Shown here in pieces: positions 45,864 through 57,155 of a stretch of 64,000 nucleotides of DNA. Positions within the stretch are counted from its first letter, which is position 1, and the number at the start of each line of letters is the position of its first letter. This DNA is from Thinopyrum elongatum (lineage: Eukaryota > Streptophyta > Magnoliopsida > Poales > Poaceae), in contig CM022300.1 of NCBI GenBank assembly GCA_011799875.1, positions 233,501,016 to 233,565,015 on the forward strand, written 5' to 3'. The notes below the pieces were generated by a model. It did not search any database. It saw nothing but the letters and a program-made list of their open reading frames with translations, and had not been told where the DNA came from. Both the position numbers and the translations under genes were made by a program.

Positions 45864-46840
45864 GAGGAGGCACTGGTGGCATTCCTGAGGGCCAACAAAG
45901 AGATATTTGCGTGGGAAGCATTAGACTTGGCCGGTGTCCCGAGGGAGGTAATCGAGCATCACCTGATGGTGTGCCCTAGCGCGCGCCCTCTAAAGCAAAA
46001 AGCGCGGTGCCAGGCACAAGAGAAGCAGGCGTTCATCGTCCAGGAGGTCGGCAAGCTCCAAGAGGCCGGCGTCATCCGGGAGGTGCGGCACCCGTACTGA
46101 TGGCAAATCCTGTGATCGTCCCTAAGAAAGGCGGGAAGGAGCGCATGTGCGTCGACTTCACCAGCCTCAACTAGGCCTGCCCTCAGGATCCTTTCCCGCT
46201 CCCACGTATCAACCAGATCATGGACTCCACTGCTGAGTGCGATTTGCTATGCTTCTTGGATGCCTTCTTGGGATATCATCAAATCAATATGGCGGCGGAG
46301 GATGGTGTGTACTGCTACACTTGCATGCTCTTCAGGCTGCGGAACGCTGGCGCCACTTTCCAGCGACTAATGCACATAGCGCTCGGGCCGCAGTTGGGGA
46401 GGAACGCAGAGGCGTACATCGATGACATTGTGGTCAAGTTGCGGGAAGCGAGGACCCTGATCAAAGACCTGGAAGAAACGTTTGCTAACCTGTGCAGCAT
46501 AAACCTGAAGTTCAATCCGGAGAAGTGTGTGCTCGGGGTCCCGTCCGGCAAGCTACCGACTTTCCTGGTGTCACACAGAGGGATCGAAGCCAACCCCGAG
46601 AAAGTCAAGGCAATAGAGCGGATGAGACCACCTTAGACCCTCAAGGAGATGCAGAAGCTCGCAGGGTGCGTAACCTCTTTGGGACGTTTCATCTCCAAGC
46701 TTGGTGAGCGCGCCCTCCCTTTCATCACGTTGATGAAGAAGAAGGGCCCGTTCGAGTGGACCCCGGAAGCTGAGGCGGCCTTTGAAGACCTCAAGCGATA
46801 CCTCACAAGTCCACCTGTCATGGTGGTGCCCCGCCGCGTG
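45864..46840 (+). pseudogene. Element D reverse transcriptase, several stops
   Basis: This resumes the Tat polyprotein after the chromovirus. LVAFLRANKEIFAWEALDL leads in, then MANPVIVPKKGGKERMCVDF, then DPFPLPRINQIMDSTA. Next are FLDAFLGYHQINMA, the catalytic YIDDIVVK (46413-46436) and the thumb-side EWTPEAEAAFEDLKRYL. The Tyr-Ile-Asp-Asp box is intact. Stops include TGA at 46098, TAG at 46173-46175 after the LN motif, and TAG at 46634-46636 before TLKEMQKLAGC. There is a frame change near 46830. The enzyme is dead, but its order and motifs are clear. Confidence 0.85.
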
Positions 46841-47330
46841 AGCCTCTGGTGCTCTACTTGGCGGCCACTCCGCACTCGGCCAGTGCGACACTCGTGGCGG
46901 TCAGAGAGGGGCCTGCCAGCATTGGCTTGAAGCAGAGCAGCCAGCAGGAAGCCGCACAACCTTCGTTGTCCCAGGGTGATGCTCCTGAGGACCCCACTGC
47001 TTCATCGACCCTCGAGCAAGGCGCCCCCGACTCCTCACCACTCGTAGAGCACCCGGTGTACTTCCTCAGCACGGTGCTGCGCGATGCACGTGCATGCTAC
47101 CCCATGCAGTAGAAACTCCTACTCGCACTCCTCGTCGCCTCTAGGGAGCTGCGTCACTACTTCCAAGGCCACCCCATCAAGGTTGTATCAGCGTATCCCC
47201 TGGAGAAGGTGCTCCACAGTCCCAATGCCGTCGGGAGGGTTGCAGAGTGGAACATCGAGCTACAGGCCTTCCAGCTGGAGTTCAGCATGACCAGGGTCAT
47301 CAAGGGGGCGTCCCTGGCCGACTTCGTGGT
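46841..47330 (+). pseudogene. Element D native RNase H remnant
   Basis: The text includes LYLAATPHSASATLVAV, VYFLSTVLRDARACYP, ASRELRHYFQGHPIKVV and EWNIELQAFQLEF. This is the first, Gypsy-type RNase H of Tat elements. A TAG lies at 47110-47112, between CYPMQ and KLLLAL. The first catalytic Asp position reads LAA, so the active site is degenerate, as is common for this domain when a second RNase H is present. Confidence 0.7.
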
Positions 47331-47870
47331 GGAGTGGACCGAAGCCCCTGATTGGGGACTGGATGAGGGCCAATCCCTCGCGCCCGGCGACGAAGCACCC
47401 GATGGATGGGTCATGCACTTCGATGGTGCCTTTGCGCGACAGGGCGCGGGGGCTGGAGTCATGCTAATCTCTCCAACCAAGGACAAGCTGTACTACGCCG
47501 TACAACTCTGCTTCAATCACGGCGAGAAGGTCTCCAACAACATCGCGGAGTACGAGAGCTTGATTGCCGGCCTCAGGGCCGCGACTGGCCTGGGAATCAA
47601 ACGCCTTACCATCAAGGGCGACTCCCAACTCCTCGTCAACTTCTCCAACAAAGAGTACAAGCCGAAGGACGAACACATGGAAGCATACTTGGAGGAGGTA
47701 CGTAAAATCGAAAAACGCTTCTTGGGCTTGGAATTGCAGCACATCCCGCGGGGCGCGAACAAGGAAGCCGACGACATCGCGAAGAGGGCGTCCCGCCACA
47801 AGCCCCAGAGGCCTGGCGTCTTCAAAGAAAGGCTTCACAAGCCGTCCGCGGCTCCCCCAGCCGCGGGTTC
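47209..47870 (+). pseudogene. Element D second, archaeal-type RNase H, catalytic residues kept
   Basis: An open frame contains WVMHFDGAFARQGAGAGVML, then NNIAEYESLIAGLRAATGLG, LTIKGDSQLLVNF, and HIPRGANKEADDIAKRAS. These match the four-carboxylate RNase H pattern: Asp in FDGA, Glu in AEYE, Asp in KGDS, and Asp in EADD. An additional RNase H of archaeal type after the native one is known in the Tat lineage. The frame then runs to the point where element E begins (47871). Integrase is absent. It is labelled a pseudogene because the rest of the polyprotein is broken and truncated. Confidence 0.85.
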
Positions 47871-49703
47871 TGTGACACCCCGAGAACGATGCTCGAGATG
47901 CCATCCATTTATTTTCGTAGACATCGTGTGTTTCAATTGTTTGTTGCCATGATCATGATGAGTGCCATTGTAATATTTTGCTTCTTAGATCATGTTCATT
48001 ATTGATTATATCTTGCCATCCTTGTTGTTGCCATGAGCATCTTGCTTTGTTATATGCTTCATGATTTTGATAAGCCTCTTGTCATTTTATTGCATTGCAT
48101 CATGGTTATCATGCCTTGGTTTGTATATTTAAGTTTTGTTGTGTGATCTTGTGTGAACCCCTCTTCTTCTTATCTCCACCTCATTATTTCACCATGCACA
48201 AACCAGCAACCATTCATCAAGTTCACCCAAGTTTCTATCCCATCCAAACTTCTCCTTTCTTCTTTATTCCATTTATTTTTCTTGTGACATTTTTCCTGTT
48301 CGGGAAAATGTTCAACCTTTCCCTATAAATCCTAAATAATGCCAAGACCACATCCTCCAATTTTCAAGTCTTCTGGAAGTGTTTTGGTTGGGCTAAGGAT
48401 TTATTTGAGTTTGAGTTATTCTCAAACTTGCATAAATTTGCAGCCTCTAAAAATTGCCGAGGCATTTTATAAAAATAGCAGATAAATCCAGGATCCCAGA
48501 GACATTTTTATGTCATCAATATTTATTTCCAAGTCTTGGGTTCTTTTCTTTGTACTTCTGTCAATTTTTCTTGAAGGGAAAAAAATAGAGGAGGGAAGAA
48601 CTGGGCAGAGCCCACTTACCTGGGCCGTGCCGTAGGCCACCTGCAGCCCAGCCGAGCCACCCAGTAGTCCAGCCCCGCGCCGGGACTCTTTTCCTCTCGC
48701 TAGCATAGTAACTGCCACGCTGGATCACCGCAAGCCCACCTGCAGCGACTCCCTTCTCTCTTTTCTTCCTCCTCTCGTTCTTTTCTTCCTCTCACAGTAA
48801 CTCCTGTCGAGCAGGGGCACATGGCCAGCGCGGCACACCCACGCCGAGCCGTGCCTCGCCCCTATAAGAAGCCCAGCGCCAACCCTTGGGTTTCCCTCTC
48901 CTTCCTCCGCCGCCACCAGGTGAGATCCATGCCTCCAAAGCCGTCGCCCCTTCCACCCAAGAGCGCCGGAGCACTTCCATGGCTCCACCGTAGCCATAGC
49001 CTTCCTCCATCGCCGTCTTCATTCCGGGTCGACTCAAAGACATCGTCTCCTTCGTTTTCCAGTGAGGCCAGGAGCCAAAAGGGACCAAGGCCAACGATCA
49101 TCTTCTTCTACGACCTCTTCTTCCCCTGCGTTCACTGCTTCACGGACACCAGCGATTAGCGCATCCTTCCACCGTCTCCGATCACCGTCGGCCTCGTAAG
49201 ACTCCAAAAGCATCCCCAGGGTGAGCAGCCACCCCTCCTCACTCTCCCTCGACGTTGTTTGCTTCCGTTCAACCTCGATCTGTTCATGTCAGAAACCTGT
49301 CACTGTACCCTCGCCATGCGCGTGAAACTAAGCACCTCGCTCTCTGTCCGTAGCTACGTCCACGGACACCGCGCCATGCTCGCGTCCTTGCCAGTTTCCT
49401 CGCACGCGCACACACGCAAGCACGAGCATGCTAGGATCCACGCCCAGCAGCCGCCGCATAGTGGCACGTCATGCCTCGGCTGGGACAAGCTTTTGCTCGA
49501 GGCTTATGCTCCGGCCCCTCTCATAGCTCTCCGCAAGCACGCGTGCACTGTGTTCTATTTCCGCACACCCACCGCAGGTTCTTAACCCCAACGGCCGCCG
49601 CTTTCGCTCGCCGCCGTCGTCGGTTGTGGCCGTGCTGCCATGGCCAAGCTCGACCTGGGGGGGTACAGCTCAAGAGGCCCTGGAAGCTCTCTGTATCACG
49701 AAC

Positions 49704-49783
49704 ACTAAGCTAGCCCAGTGGTTCTTCACTTGTGCACACATCCAGGATGCCCTGGGTTCAAGTCCTAGGCGCCCCTGTTTTTT
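49704..49783 (+). ncRNA. tRNA-like Pol III unit inside element E LTR
   Basis: An A box (tagcccagtgg, 49711-49721) and a B box (ggttcaagtcc, 49755-49765) are 44 bases apart, as in tRNA genes. The T-arm pairs fully (ctggg with cctag, one G-T pair). A run of six T at 49778-49783 could end Pol III transcription. The acceptor stem and D stem do not pair, so this is not a working tRNA. It may be a SINE head or tRNA-derived remnant carried by the LTR. Confidence 0.45.
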
Positions 49784-49901
49784 GCTCTTTTTCGCATGAA
49801 TAATTGCAATTTTTTTAAACTGCTTATAATTAAATAACCGTGCATCGGTTTAAAAAATGTCATATATGAAACTTGGGTAGAATTTCATGTAGTTTCATAA
49901 T

Positions 49902-50659
49902 ATCCAACTTTCACCCATGTTAAAAATGTTTAAACTTGCTGTTTGTATTAATTTGCTTAAATGTTATGTTAAAATGGTTTATTTCGTAACTAATTAACCG
50001 TAGCTCCGAATTAAATAAACTTTATATGTAAATGGGGTAGAAAAATGCATAGATTAACTTGGTGCACTTTATTTTGCTGTTTAGCAACATTAAAATTGTG
50101 TATAGGGCAGAACAGTATCAAATTCGAAAATTGCATAAGGGGATTTTCCGGAATTGTTGTTTGTTGTCTCCGGCCCCATTTAAAATTGCCTGGATAGGTA
50201 GTTCTATGGTGCTTCACCTCTTGCCTTGTTAACCAACATTTAATATTGGTGAGTAGCATAAACGAGAGCGAACTAAATATATCCAACTTTCACCCATGTT
50301 AAAAATGTTTAAACTTGCTGTTTGTATTAATTTGCTTAAATGTTATGTTAAAATGGTTTATTTCGTAACTAATTAACCGTAGCTCCGAATTAAATAAACT
50401 TTATATGTAAATGGGGTAGAAAAATGCATAGATTAACTTGGTGCACTTTATTTTGCTGTTTAACAACATTAAAATTGTGTATAGGGCAGAACAGTATCAA
50501 ATTCGAAAATTGCATAAGGGGATTTTCCGGAATTGTTGTTTGTTGTCTCCGGCCCCATTTAAAATTGCCTGGATAGGTAGTTTTATGGTGCTTCACCTCT
50601 TGCCTTGTTAACCAACATTTAATATTGGTGAGTAGCATAAACGAGAGCGAACTAAATAA
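49902..50659. repeat. 379-base tandem duplication in element E LTR
   Basis: Two copies (49902-50280 and 50281-50659) start atccaactttcacccatg and end gcgaactaaat. I see only two substitutions between them (at about 50083/50462 and 50203/50582). This points to a recent duplication. Confidence 0.92.
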
Positions 50660-51164
50660 TTCGAACGTGGTGTTTCGTCGATATGCAACTCATTGCATAT
50701 TGAGCTCCACTTAATTTGTAGTATTGTTTGTTGCACTCTTGCCATGCCATGCCTATTTAAACCGGACATGCATCATACTTAATTGTGTATCATGCCATGG
50801 TTATGATATGTGTGTTTATCATGTTGTTTGCTTCTTTCCGATGTTGCTTCTTCTCTATAGTTCCGTTAACGTTGCGATTGTGAGGATTCGTTCGACTACG
50901 TTGGTTCGTCTACTTCATGGACTCGATCTTCTTCCGAGCTGGATTTCAGGTAAGATGATCATTACCCTGGATACCACTACTATCGGTGCTTTGCTAGTTG
51001 TCTCGATGCTATCGCTATGTCGCGCTACCTACCACTTGTTGTCAAGCCTCCCAAATTGCCATGATAAGCCACTAACCTTTTCCACCTACCTAGCAAATCG
51101 TTGTTTGGCTATGTTACTGCTTTGCTCAGCCCCTCTTATAGCGTTGCTAGTTGCAGGTGCAGTT

Positions 51165-54100
51165 TGTAACACCCCAAAAATTTAATCATGTTTTTACTAA
51201 ATAAAATTTGGCCAGAATTAAAATTTTGAATTTTAGCCAGGTCTTTTATTAATTTTAGAACCATTTTCTGTTTCTGTTTTTCAAAATTCTTCCCTCCATA
51301 TAGAAATTTTTGAGAATGATATTGTGGCTTTGGGAGTTTTCTTAAACCATTTCATTACTAGTTTAATAACAGTAAGAATTATTTTCATAATAAAAATTGC
51401 CCCAAAACTATTCTTTAAAAAGGCATTTTCAATTCATTAAATGCTTCTGTTGCACTACAACCTTTTCAAATAATTCTTTCAAAATTCCAGAAAAATTATG
51501 GGAGGTCATGTGATGCCTAAAAATCACTTTTATGCAAAAACCCAACTTGGTCTTTTGAAAGTTTTGAGTGAAACATCCTTTTCTCAATTCTGTCCCATTC
51601 TTGAGTTACAACTGCAACCCCATTTTTCCTTGCTCTAAAAATTCTGAAATTTTTCCCACTTATTGTACTTCCAACCAAACCCTTAAGTCCAAAACTTTAG
51701 CTCCATTGGAATCATTTTAGTTCGCCAAATATTCCTCTTAATCTCCTGTCCAGTAATGAATTTCCCTAAAACTTGCACTAGCAAGTTTTGTATTTTGCCC
51801 AGATAACCCCACCACCCTCTCTACCATCCAAAGAGACATTCCCCTGCCAATTTTCATATCCAACAAATCCTCCTAGACCACCTTAGCATTTTGTCAAACA
51901 CCCTGTGGGCTTGATAGAAATTTGGCCCTCTTCCTAACTGCATTGCACACTTGATGATCTTGCCAAGATAACTTGTCCAACAATCCTACCACCCTCAATA
52001 TCACCACCATGCCAAAAATCAGCTCCATCCGATCAACTTGGCCTGCCAGGGCATTCCGCCGAGCACCCTAGGTGCATGCGTAGAGCTCGACCAGAGCGCG
52101 ACTACTGCAGGCCGTGGCATCGCTCTGGCGCCGCGTCTCTGCTGCCTCCCCCTCTCACCCGAGTCCACTGCTGGATCACCCAGTCCATCCCAATGCTCGC
52201 CGACACCTCTCCTCGTCCTCTAGCGCCGCCTAGCACCGTCCAACACCGCCGCCACCGAAACCTACTAGGGCACGGCACCGCCCGAGCCACCTGACCCCTC
52301 CAGCTCGCCCCCTTCTTAACTACTGACCACCGCCCCTCCACCGACCTCACCGGTCTCGCTGACCATCGCCACCGCCCCCAACCACCCAAACGGCGCCATG
52401 AATCGCCGCCGCCATCGTGTCTTCTTCAGGAAGCCACCGAACCGCCTCACCCGCACTATAAAACCATCCTCAAGCTTTCCCTCGTCGTCAGTACATCTCC
52501 CTCCACCTCTCTGTACTTCCCCGAGCAGCCAGGCAACCGGAAGTGGCTGTCTCCCTCGGCTTCGGCAACCTCTGCCGACACCACTCTCACGTCAAATCCG
52601 GCGCGACCAAAGCATTTTCCTCTCCACTTCCTTCACTAGAAGATTCCTCTCAAACCCATGAATTCATCCCCACACTCAATTTTGCATGGGGTCAGTCATG
52701 GGCGAAATTCCCCCTGCCGCCCGACAACGCCGCCCGCCGGAATCGGCATCGCCGGCGACTCTGTCCACCCTAGCTACGATGGAAGGTACCAGAAGGACCG
52801 CCTTGACCTCTCGAGCACGATGATGGCCCCGGCTTCCCGGGCGGTGCCGCCGTTCGCCAGCGAGCCTCGTCGGAGCGCCGTTCTATTCTACCACGGGAGA
52901 AACGCCGACGTGGACCGGTCAAACCCGACGGGTGGACCCGGCGGGACCCTTCGTTAGCGACTGGTGGTCGGGGTCCGTGTTTGTAAGTGGAAGCGTAATC
53001 TGCGATTACGTCTTCGACGTCTCCGCCTCTCGCACGGCTGGACGGCTGGGCTCAGCCCAGTGGCGCCTTGCGGTTAAACCTCGCCCAAGGCGTGCTACTG
53101 CCCTTCTCTTTTCCTTTTCCAGCATAGTTCTAAAAATCCTACAGAAGCCATTTCAAACTCAAATTTGATGATTCAAATTTCTGTAGACTCCTAAAATCAT
53201 GATCTTTTATTACAGCTAGGGTGAACATTTTTAGTAAGCCTTATCTCCACTAGAATCTTCTATTTAATCCATTTCTTTAATTATCTCAGCTTAGAAATTC
53301 CACTAGTAATTCATATTAACTCCAAATAACTTGATTCTTTTTTTGTTGTTTTCCATTTTTCATCTAGTTTATTTTAGTATTTATTTCAAAAATATTTGAA
53401 AAAAAATTTGGCACTGTTTTTGTTTATGTGGTAATTTAAATACTTTTGAAAATAGGAAATGGAGGGAAGTTAACATTTCAAACTTTTGAAGTGCACCCAA
53501 TATTTCTGCATGCTCAACGCAAGCATCTCGAACACTTGATATGGTGAATCGCATGGTTATATAATTTGCAAGAATAATTTGAACATGACTATGTTGAATT
53601 CAAATTAAATTTGCATGTTGCTATATGAGCATGCATGGTCATGTATATTTTCTCTTGCATGCATTCCACTCAAGTTTTGACATGCACAAGTTGCGAGAAT
53701 CCAGGAGTGTGCTCTTGCCTTGGACGTGCCGGCGGGCACGGGCCATATTTGACATGGGGGTATCACGTGATATATGTGGAGCATGCAAGGGTTGTGGCCC
53801 TGTTTGGTATTGCTGTTGAAAGAATACTTTGTTGTGCTAACCACTGCAGGAAAACTTGTACCTCCTGAGTCGACCGTAGATCGAGTCTTGTTCTGGTAAC
53901 CCCCATACTTGATTCGTGCTGCCACTTGTCCCTGCCACAGGTGGGGTATGGTTCAGTAAGTTGTTAACCCCTTTCCGTGCACACATCACATAGAGGGCTA
54001 CGAGGAGGGTTTCCATGTTGGTGGACTAAATCTTGTCATCGGGTCAGGGGGCATGGGTGTTTCCAGTTGTGACTGAGAGGGGGCACCCCTTGTAATCCAC

Positions 54101-55434
54101 GCGTATTAATAGTGATCCCATGCAGGACGTTGGTCTCTCCGTCTTAAAGTTTTCTTGAACGTTGCTTTGGATGATTCCTGGCATCCGGAAAGATAATCTG
54201 GTGTGTGCTGGTCAGGTGTGTTTTCAACCCAAAGACCGTAATGGGAATAGTTAGTGTCACGGTACTAACTAAAGAAATCCTTTACTTGTGGGTAAAGAGC
54301 ACACCCTCTGCAGAGTTTAAACCTATTCGAATAGCCGTGTCCGTGGTTAAGGGCTACAGTCTGGGTTGGTCAAGTGTCGGTCATAGTGTCGGTCTTCGGA
54401 GGAAAATAATTAAATTGAGTCTGAATTATTTTGCGGAATAATTATTGTCACCCTGTTGCTACCATGAATATTTTATGCTTGTTAATTAAATATTATTATG
54501 GTTATGCATAATATTGAGGACTAACCCGTATCTCTAATTTGAATTCTTCCTGAGTGTCTCAGGGGCTGGCTAGACTACCCCGGGCACTTAATTTTATTTT
54601 CAAGACCTCTCGTGGCGTCTCTCGAGTTAACATGCGGTTTATCCCGCCACTACTCTTGTGGACACCCGGTTGGCATTTCTTTTCAAGTCCGCCCGTGGCG
54701 TCACTTGACACCCGACTGGCATTTCTTTTCAAGACCTCTCGCGGCGTCGCCTGAGTTCTCGGATGGTCCTGTCTAGTCCGATTTCTCTTTTAGACACCCG
54801 TTTGGCATTTCTCTTCAAGACCTACCGTGATGTCATTTTAGACATCCGACCGGCATTTCCTTTATTTTATTTTCCTTTAACTTTCCTTGTTTATTACTAA
54901 TAATTTTATATATCCAGTTATTTGGACATGCTAATATTTTATCATGCCATAACTTAATTCCTGACAGCATGCCTTTAAGTCCATCATGAGCATACGCATA
55001 TAGTGTGGTTCATCATGATCATATAATTTAATTGTTGCATTCGGTATATCTTTTGCTCATGATGTTTGCGAGTACATTCAAATGTACTCACAGGCTTGTC
55101 CCTGGCTATATACTTGGCCAGGTCAGGATTTCTTTGAGGAATACCACCACGACAACCGTGCGGAGACTAGGGTAGTAGCCACGCGGATAGGAATTATCCG
55201 GGTCAGCTGTTCCTGTGGGGATGGAGCCCCATTGACGTTGGGGAACCACGAGTCAATTCCGTCAACCACCACCAAATATCAGTATTGTATCATTGGACCT
55301 TTGTGGTCTTGTATCCAATTCTTGTAATAGCTTGGTAATCTATAACAAGGACGTGTCCACCGGTAACAGTAATCCTGGGCTGGTGATGACACGAGGGGCT
55401 AATTTCTGGGATATATTGTGTCCCGGCCCCGACA
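51165..55434 (+). mobile_element. Solo LTR of the element B family, TSD CAGTT
   Basis: It starts TGTAACACCCC and ends CCCCGACA, with CAGTT on both sides (51160-51164 and 55435-55439). It matches the element B LTRs in reverse orientation: the same aggtcttgaagag-type units at 54600-54850, the same GC-rich centre, and the same 3' part with cctgggctggtgatgacacg. It is more diverged from the two B LTRs than they are from each other. A solo LTR arises by recombination between the two LTRs of a full element. Confidence 0.92.
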
Positions 55435-55716
55435 CAGTTGCAGGTTATTCCATGTTGGGACATGCATATCATGGGATATCACAATATCTATTATTTAATT
55501 AATGCATCTATATACTTGGTTTTGGGTGGAAGGCTTGGCCTTTTGCCTGGTGTTTTGTTCCACTCATGCCACCCTAGTTTCCGTAATGCTGGTGTTATGA
55601 TCGTTGATTATCGTTCCGAACACACATAGGGGAATGGGACCCTCTTGACAGTTCGCTTTGAATAACCGCTTCCAGCAAGGCCCAACCTTGGTTTTAACAT
55701 TTGCCAACATATTAAT

Positions 55717-56830
55717 TGTCGGGGGGATGGACCCCGGGTAGCCTCATCCGGGCCCAATAACTTTTCAAGACATCGGGGCTGGCCAAGCCCCTCATGCCAG
55801 CTGGCCACGCGAGCCGGCTTCCAGAAGACGGCGCACCCATAGAAGGCAGCTTTGGGGGCGGGCGAGCTTCCATTAGCCGGCCCTTCCTTCCCCTCAGAGT
55901 CCGCACTCACCTGCTACGACGGGACGGGGGCGTGGCAATAGTGCCGCCTGCTCCCCTGAATCCCGGGGGAGCGTGGCTACAGTACGAGCAGACCCGACGG
56001 CCACCTACCCGCCTGGCGCGGGACTGTAGCCATGCGACTCATGACGCAGCCCTCATCAGTAAGGACCATGCTACGGTGGAAGGCAATCAGCATGGCCCAC
56101 AGGCTTCCAGAAGACGGCGCATCCCTTGAAGGCGGCCTCGGGGGCGGGCCAGCTTCCAGCAGCCGGCCCCTTCTTCCCCTCGGAGTCTGCACTCACCCAC
56201 TACAACAAGACGAAGCGTGGCTACAGTGTGCGCTGACCAAGCGGCCACCTACCCGGCTGACGCAGGACTGTAGCCATACGACTCGTGACACGGCCTCTAT
56301 CATCAGGGACAGAGCTACAATGAAAGGCAATCAGCGTGGCCCGCAGGCGGCGGGCCCTACCTGTTAGCTGAATTCTCAGCAGCCGACGGGACCCTCCAGA
56401 GGCGGGCCCGAGCAGCCGGCGGAGAACCCAGCGACCTTAGACACTAACGTTTGGGTCCTACACCCAGCCGTATTACCATTGTACCCCTGGGGGGTTGGCC
56501 TATAAAAGCCCCCAGGGTTCACCCATGCAAAGGGTTTAGCCTTCTTTCCACACACACCATAGCTAGGAGAAGAGAGGTAGCTCTACCCTTCTTCCCCCTC
56601 TAGCAACACAGCTCTAGGAGCAACCTTGTACACTCTTTGATCATAGTCATCATGCGGAGACCCCGCAGAGCAGGACTAGGGGTGTTATCTCTCCGGAGAG
56701 CCCCGAACCTGGGTACGTCTTGTGTGCGATCGAGCTCATGCTCACTCCTGCTTCCAGGGCCCGACAACGTCCTCTTGGCTCCATCCATGATAAGCCACCC
56801 CCTGGCATCTAACGTGAGATTACCACGACA
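55717..56830 (+). repeat. Element F 5' LTR with internal U3 duplication
   Basis: It runs from TGTCGGGG to CCACGACA. A TATA box (tataaaa) is at 56501-56507. In U3, a unit of about 286 bases is present twice (starting 55816 and 56102 with ggcttccagaagacggcgca). The copies are clearly diverged. Confidence 0.85.
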
Positions 56831-56851
56831 GTTAGCGCCCACCGTGGGGCC
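56831..56851 (+). promoter_or_regulatory. Element F primer-binding site
   Basis: Directly after the LTR, the box gcgcccaccgtggggcc (56835-56851) has the form of Tat-lineage primer sites. The bases just before it (gtta) are one change away from the usual start. Confidence 0.7.
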
Positions 56852-57155
56852 ATTCGCGGCGTCGGCCAGAGACACGTTCTGGACGGGAACCGCCTTCCTC
56901 TCTAGCGAGCGCGTCGCGGCCGGCCTGATCAGCCAGCCCGATACGTTCGCTTGCGCTTGCACCAGCACATCACCCGACGCGGGAGCCGTTTGCCCTGCGA
57001 GCTACCTCGCCGACCTCTTCGGGAAGCTCAGCCTCTCCGACGCAGACGCCACCGACAGGTTCCCCGGCGATGTGGTGGTAATCGACGACCCGCCCCCTCC
57101 CGTCTCTAGCGTCGCCTCTGCAGGCGCGCTCGATGCCAGCATCTTCGTGGAGGTG

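Larger units (their letters stand above)
30781..47870 (+). mobile_element. Element D: Tat-lineage element, left-truncated, split by the chromovirus
   Basis: The parts are an LTR fragment (30781-31653), a primer-site box (31656-31674), gag (31822-32150) and protease (32196-32848). After the chromovirus come a spacer and reverse transcriptase (45864-46840), a native RNase H remnant (46850-47330) and a second RNase H (47400-47830). It ends where element E starts at 47871. It is the same family as the minus-strand copies at 1-13362, judged by LTR and protease. Confidence 0.85.
47871..55716 (+). mobile_element. Element E: long Gypsy-like LTR, split by a solo LTR and then by element F
   Basis: It begins TGTGACACCCCGAG at 47871, inside element D. 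It runs to 51164, is interrupted by a B-family solo LTR (51165-55434 plus TSD), and resumes to 55716, where element F starts. It has a likely TATA box (cctataagaag, about 48861), a GC-rich transcribed part, and AT-rich flanks. No ORF of a known retroelement protein and no primer site are seen before 55716, so only LTR is visible. The left flank ggttc (47866-47870) is a candidate TSD whose partner lies outside the window. Confidence 0.75.

Noticed and set aside
50011..50638. Two near-identical minus-strand ORFs of 91 and 82 codons
   Set aside because: They are copies created by the 379-base tandem duplication in non-coding LTR.
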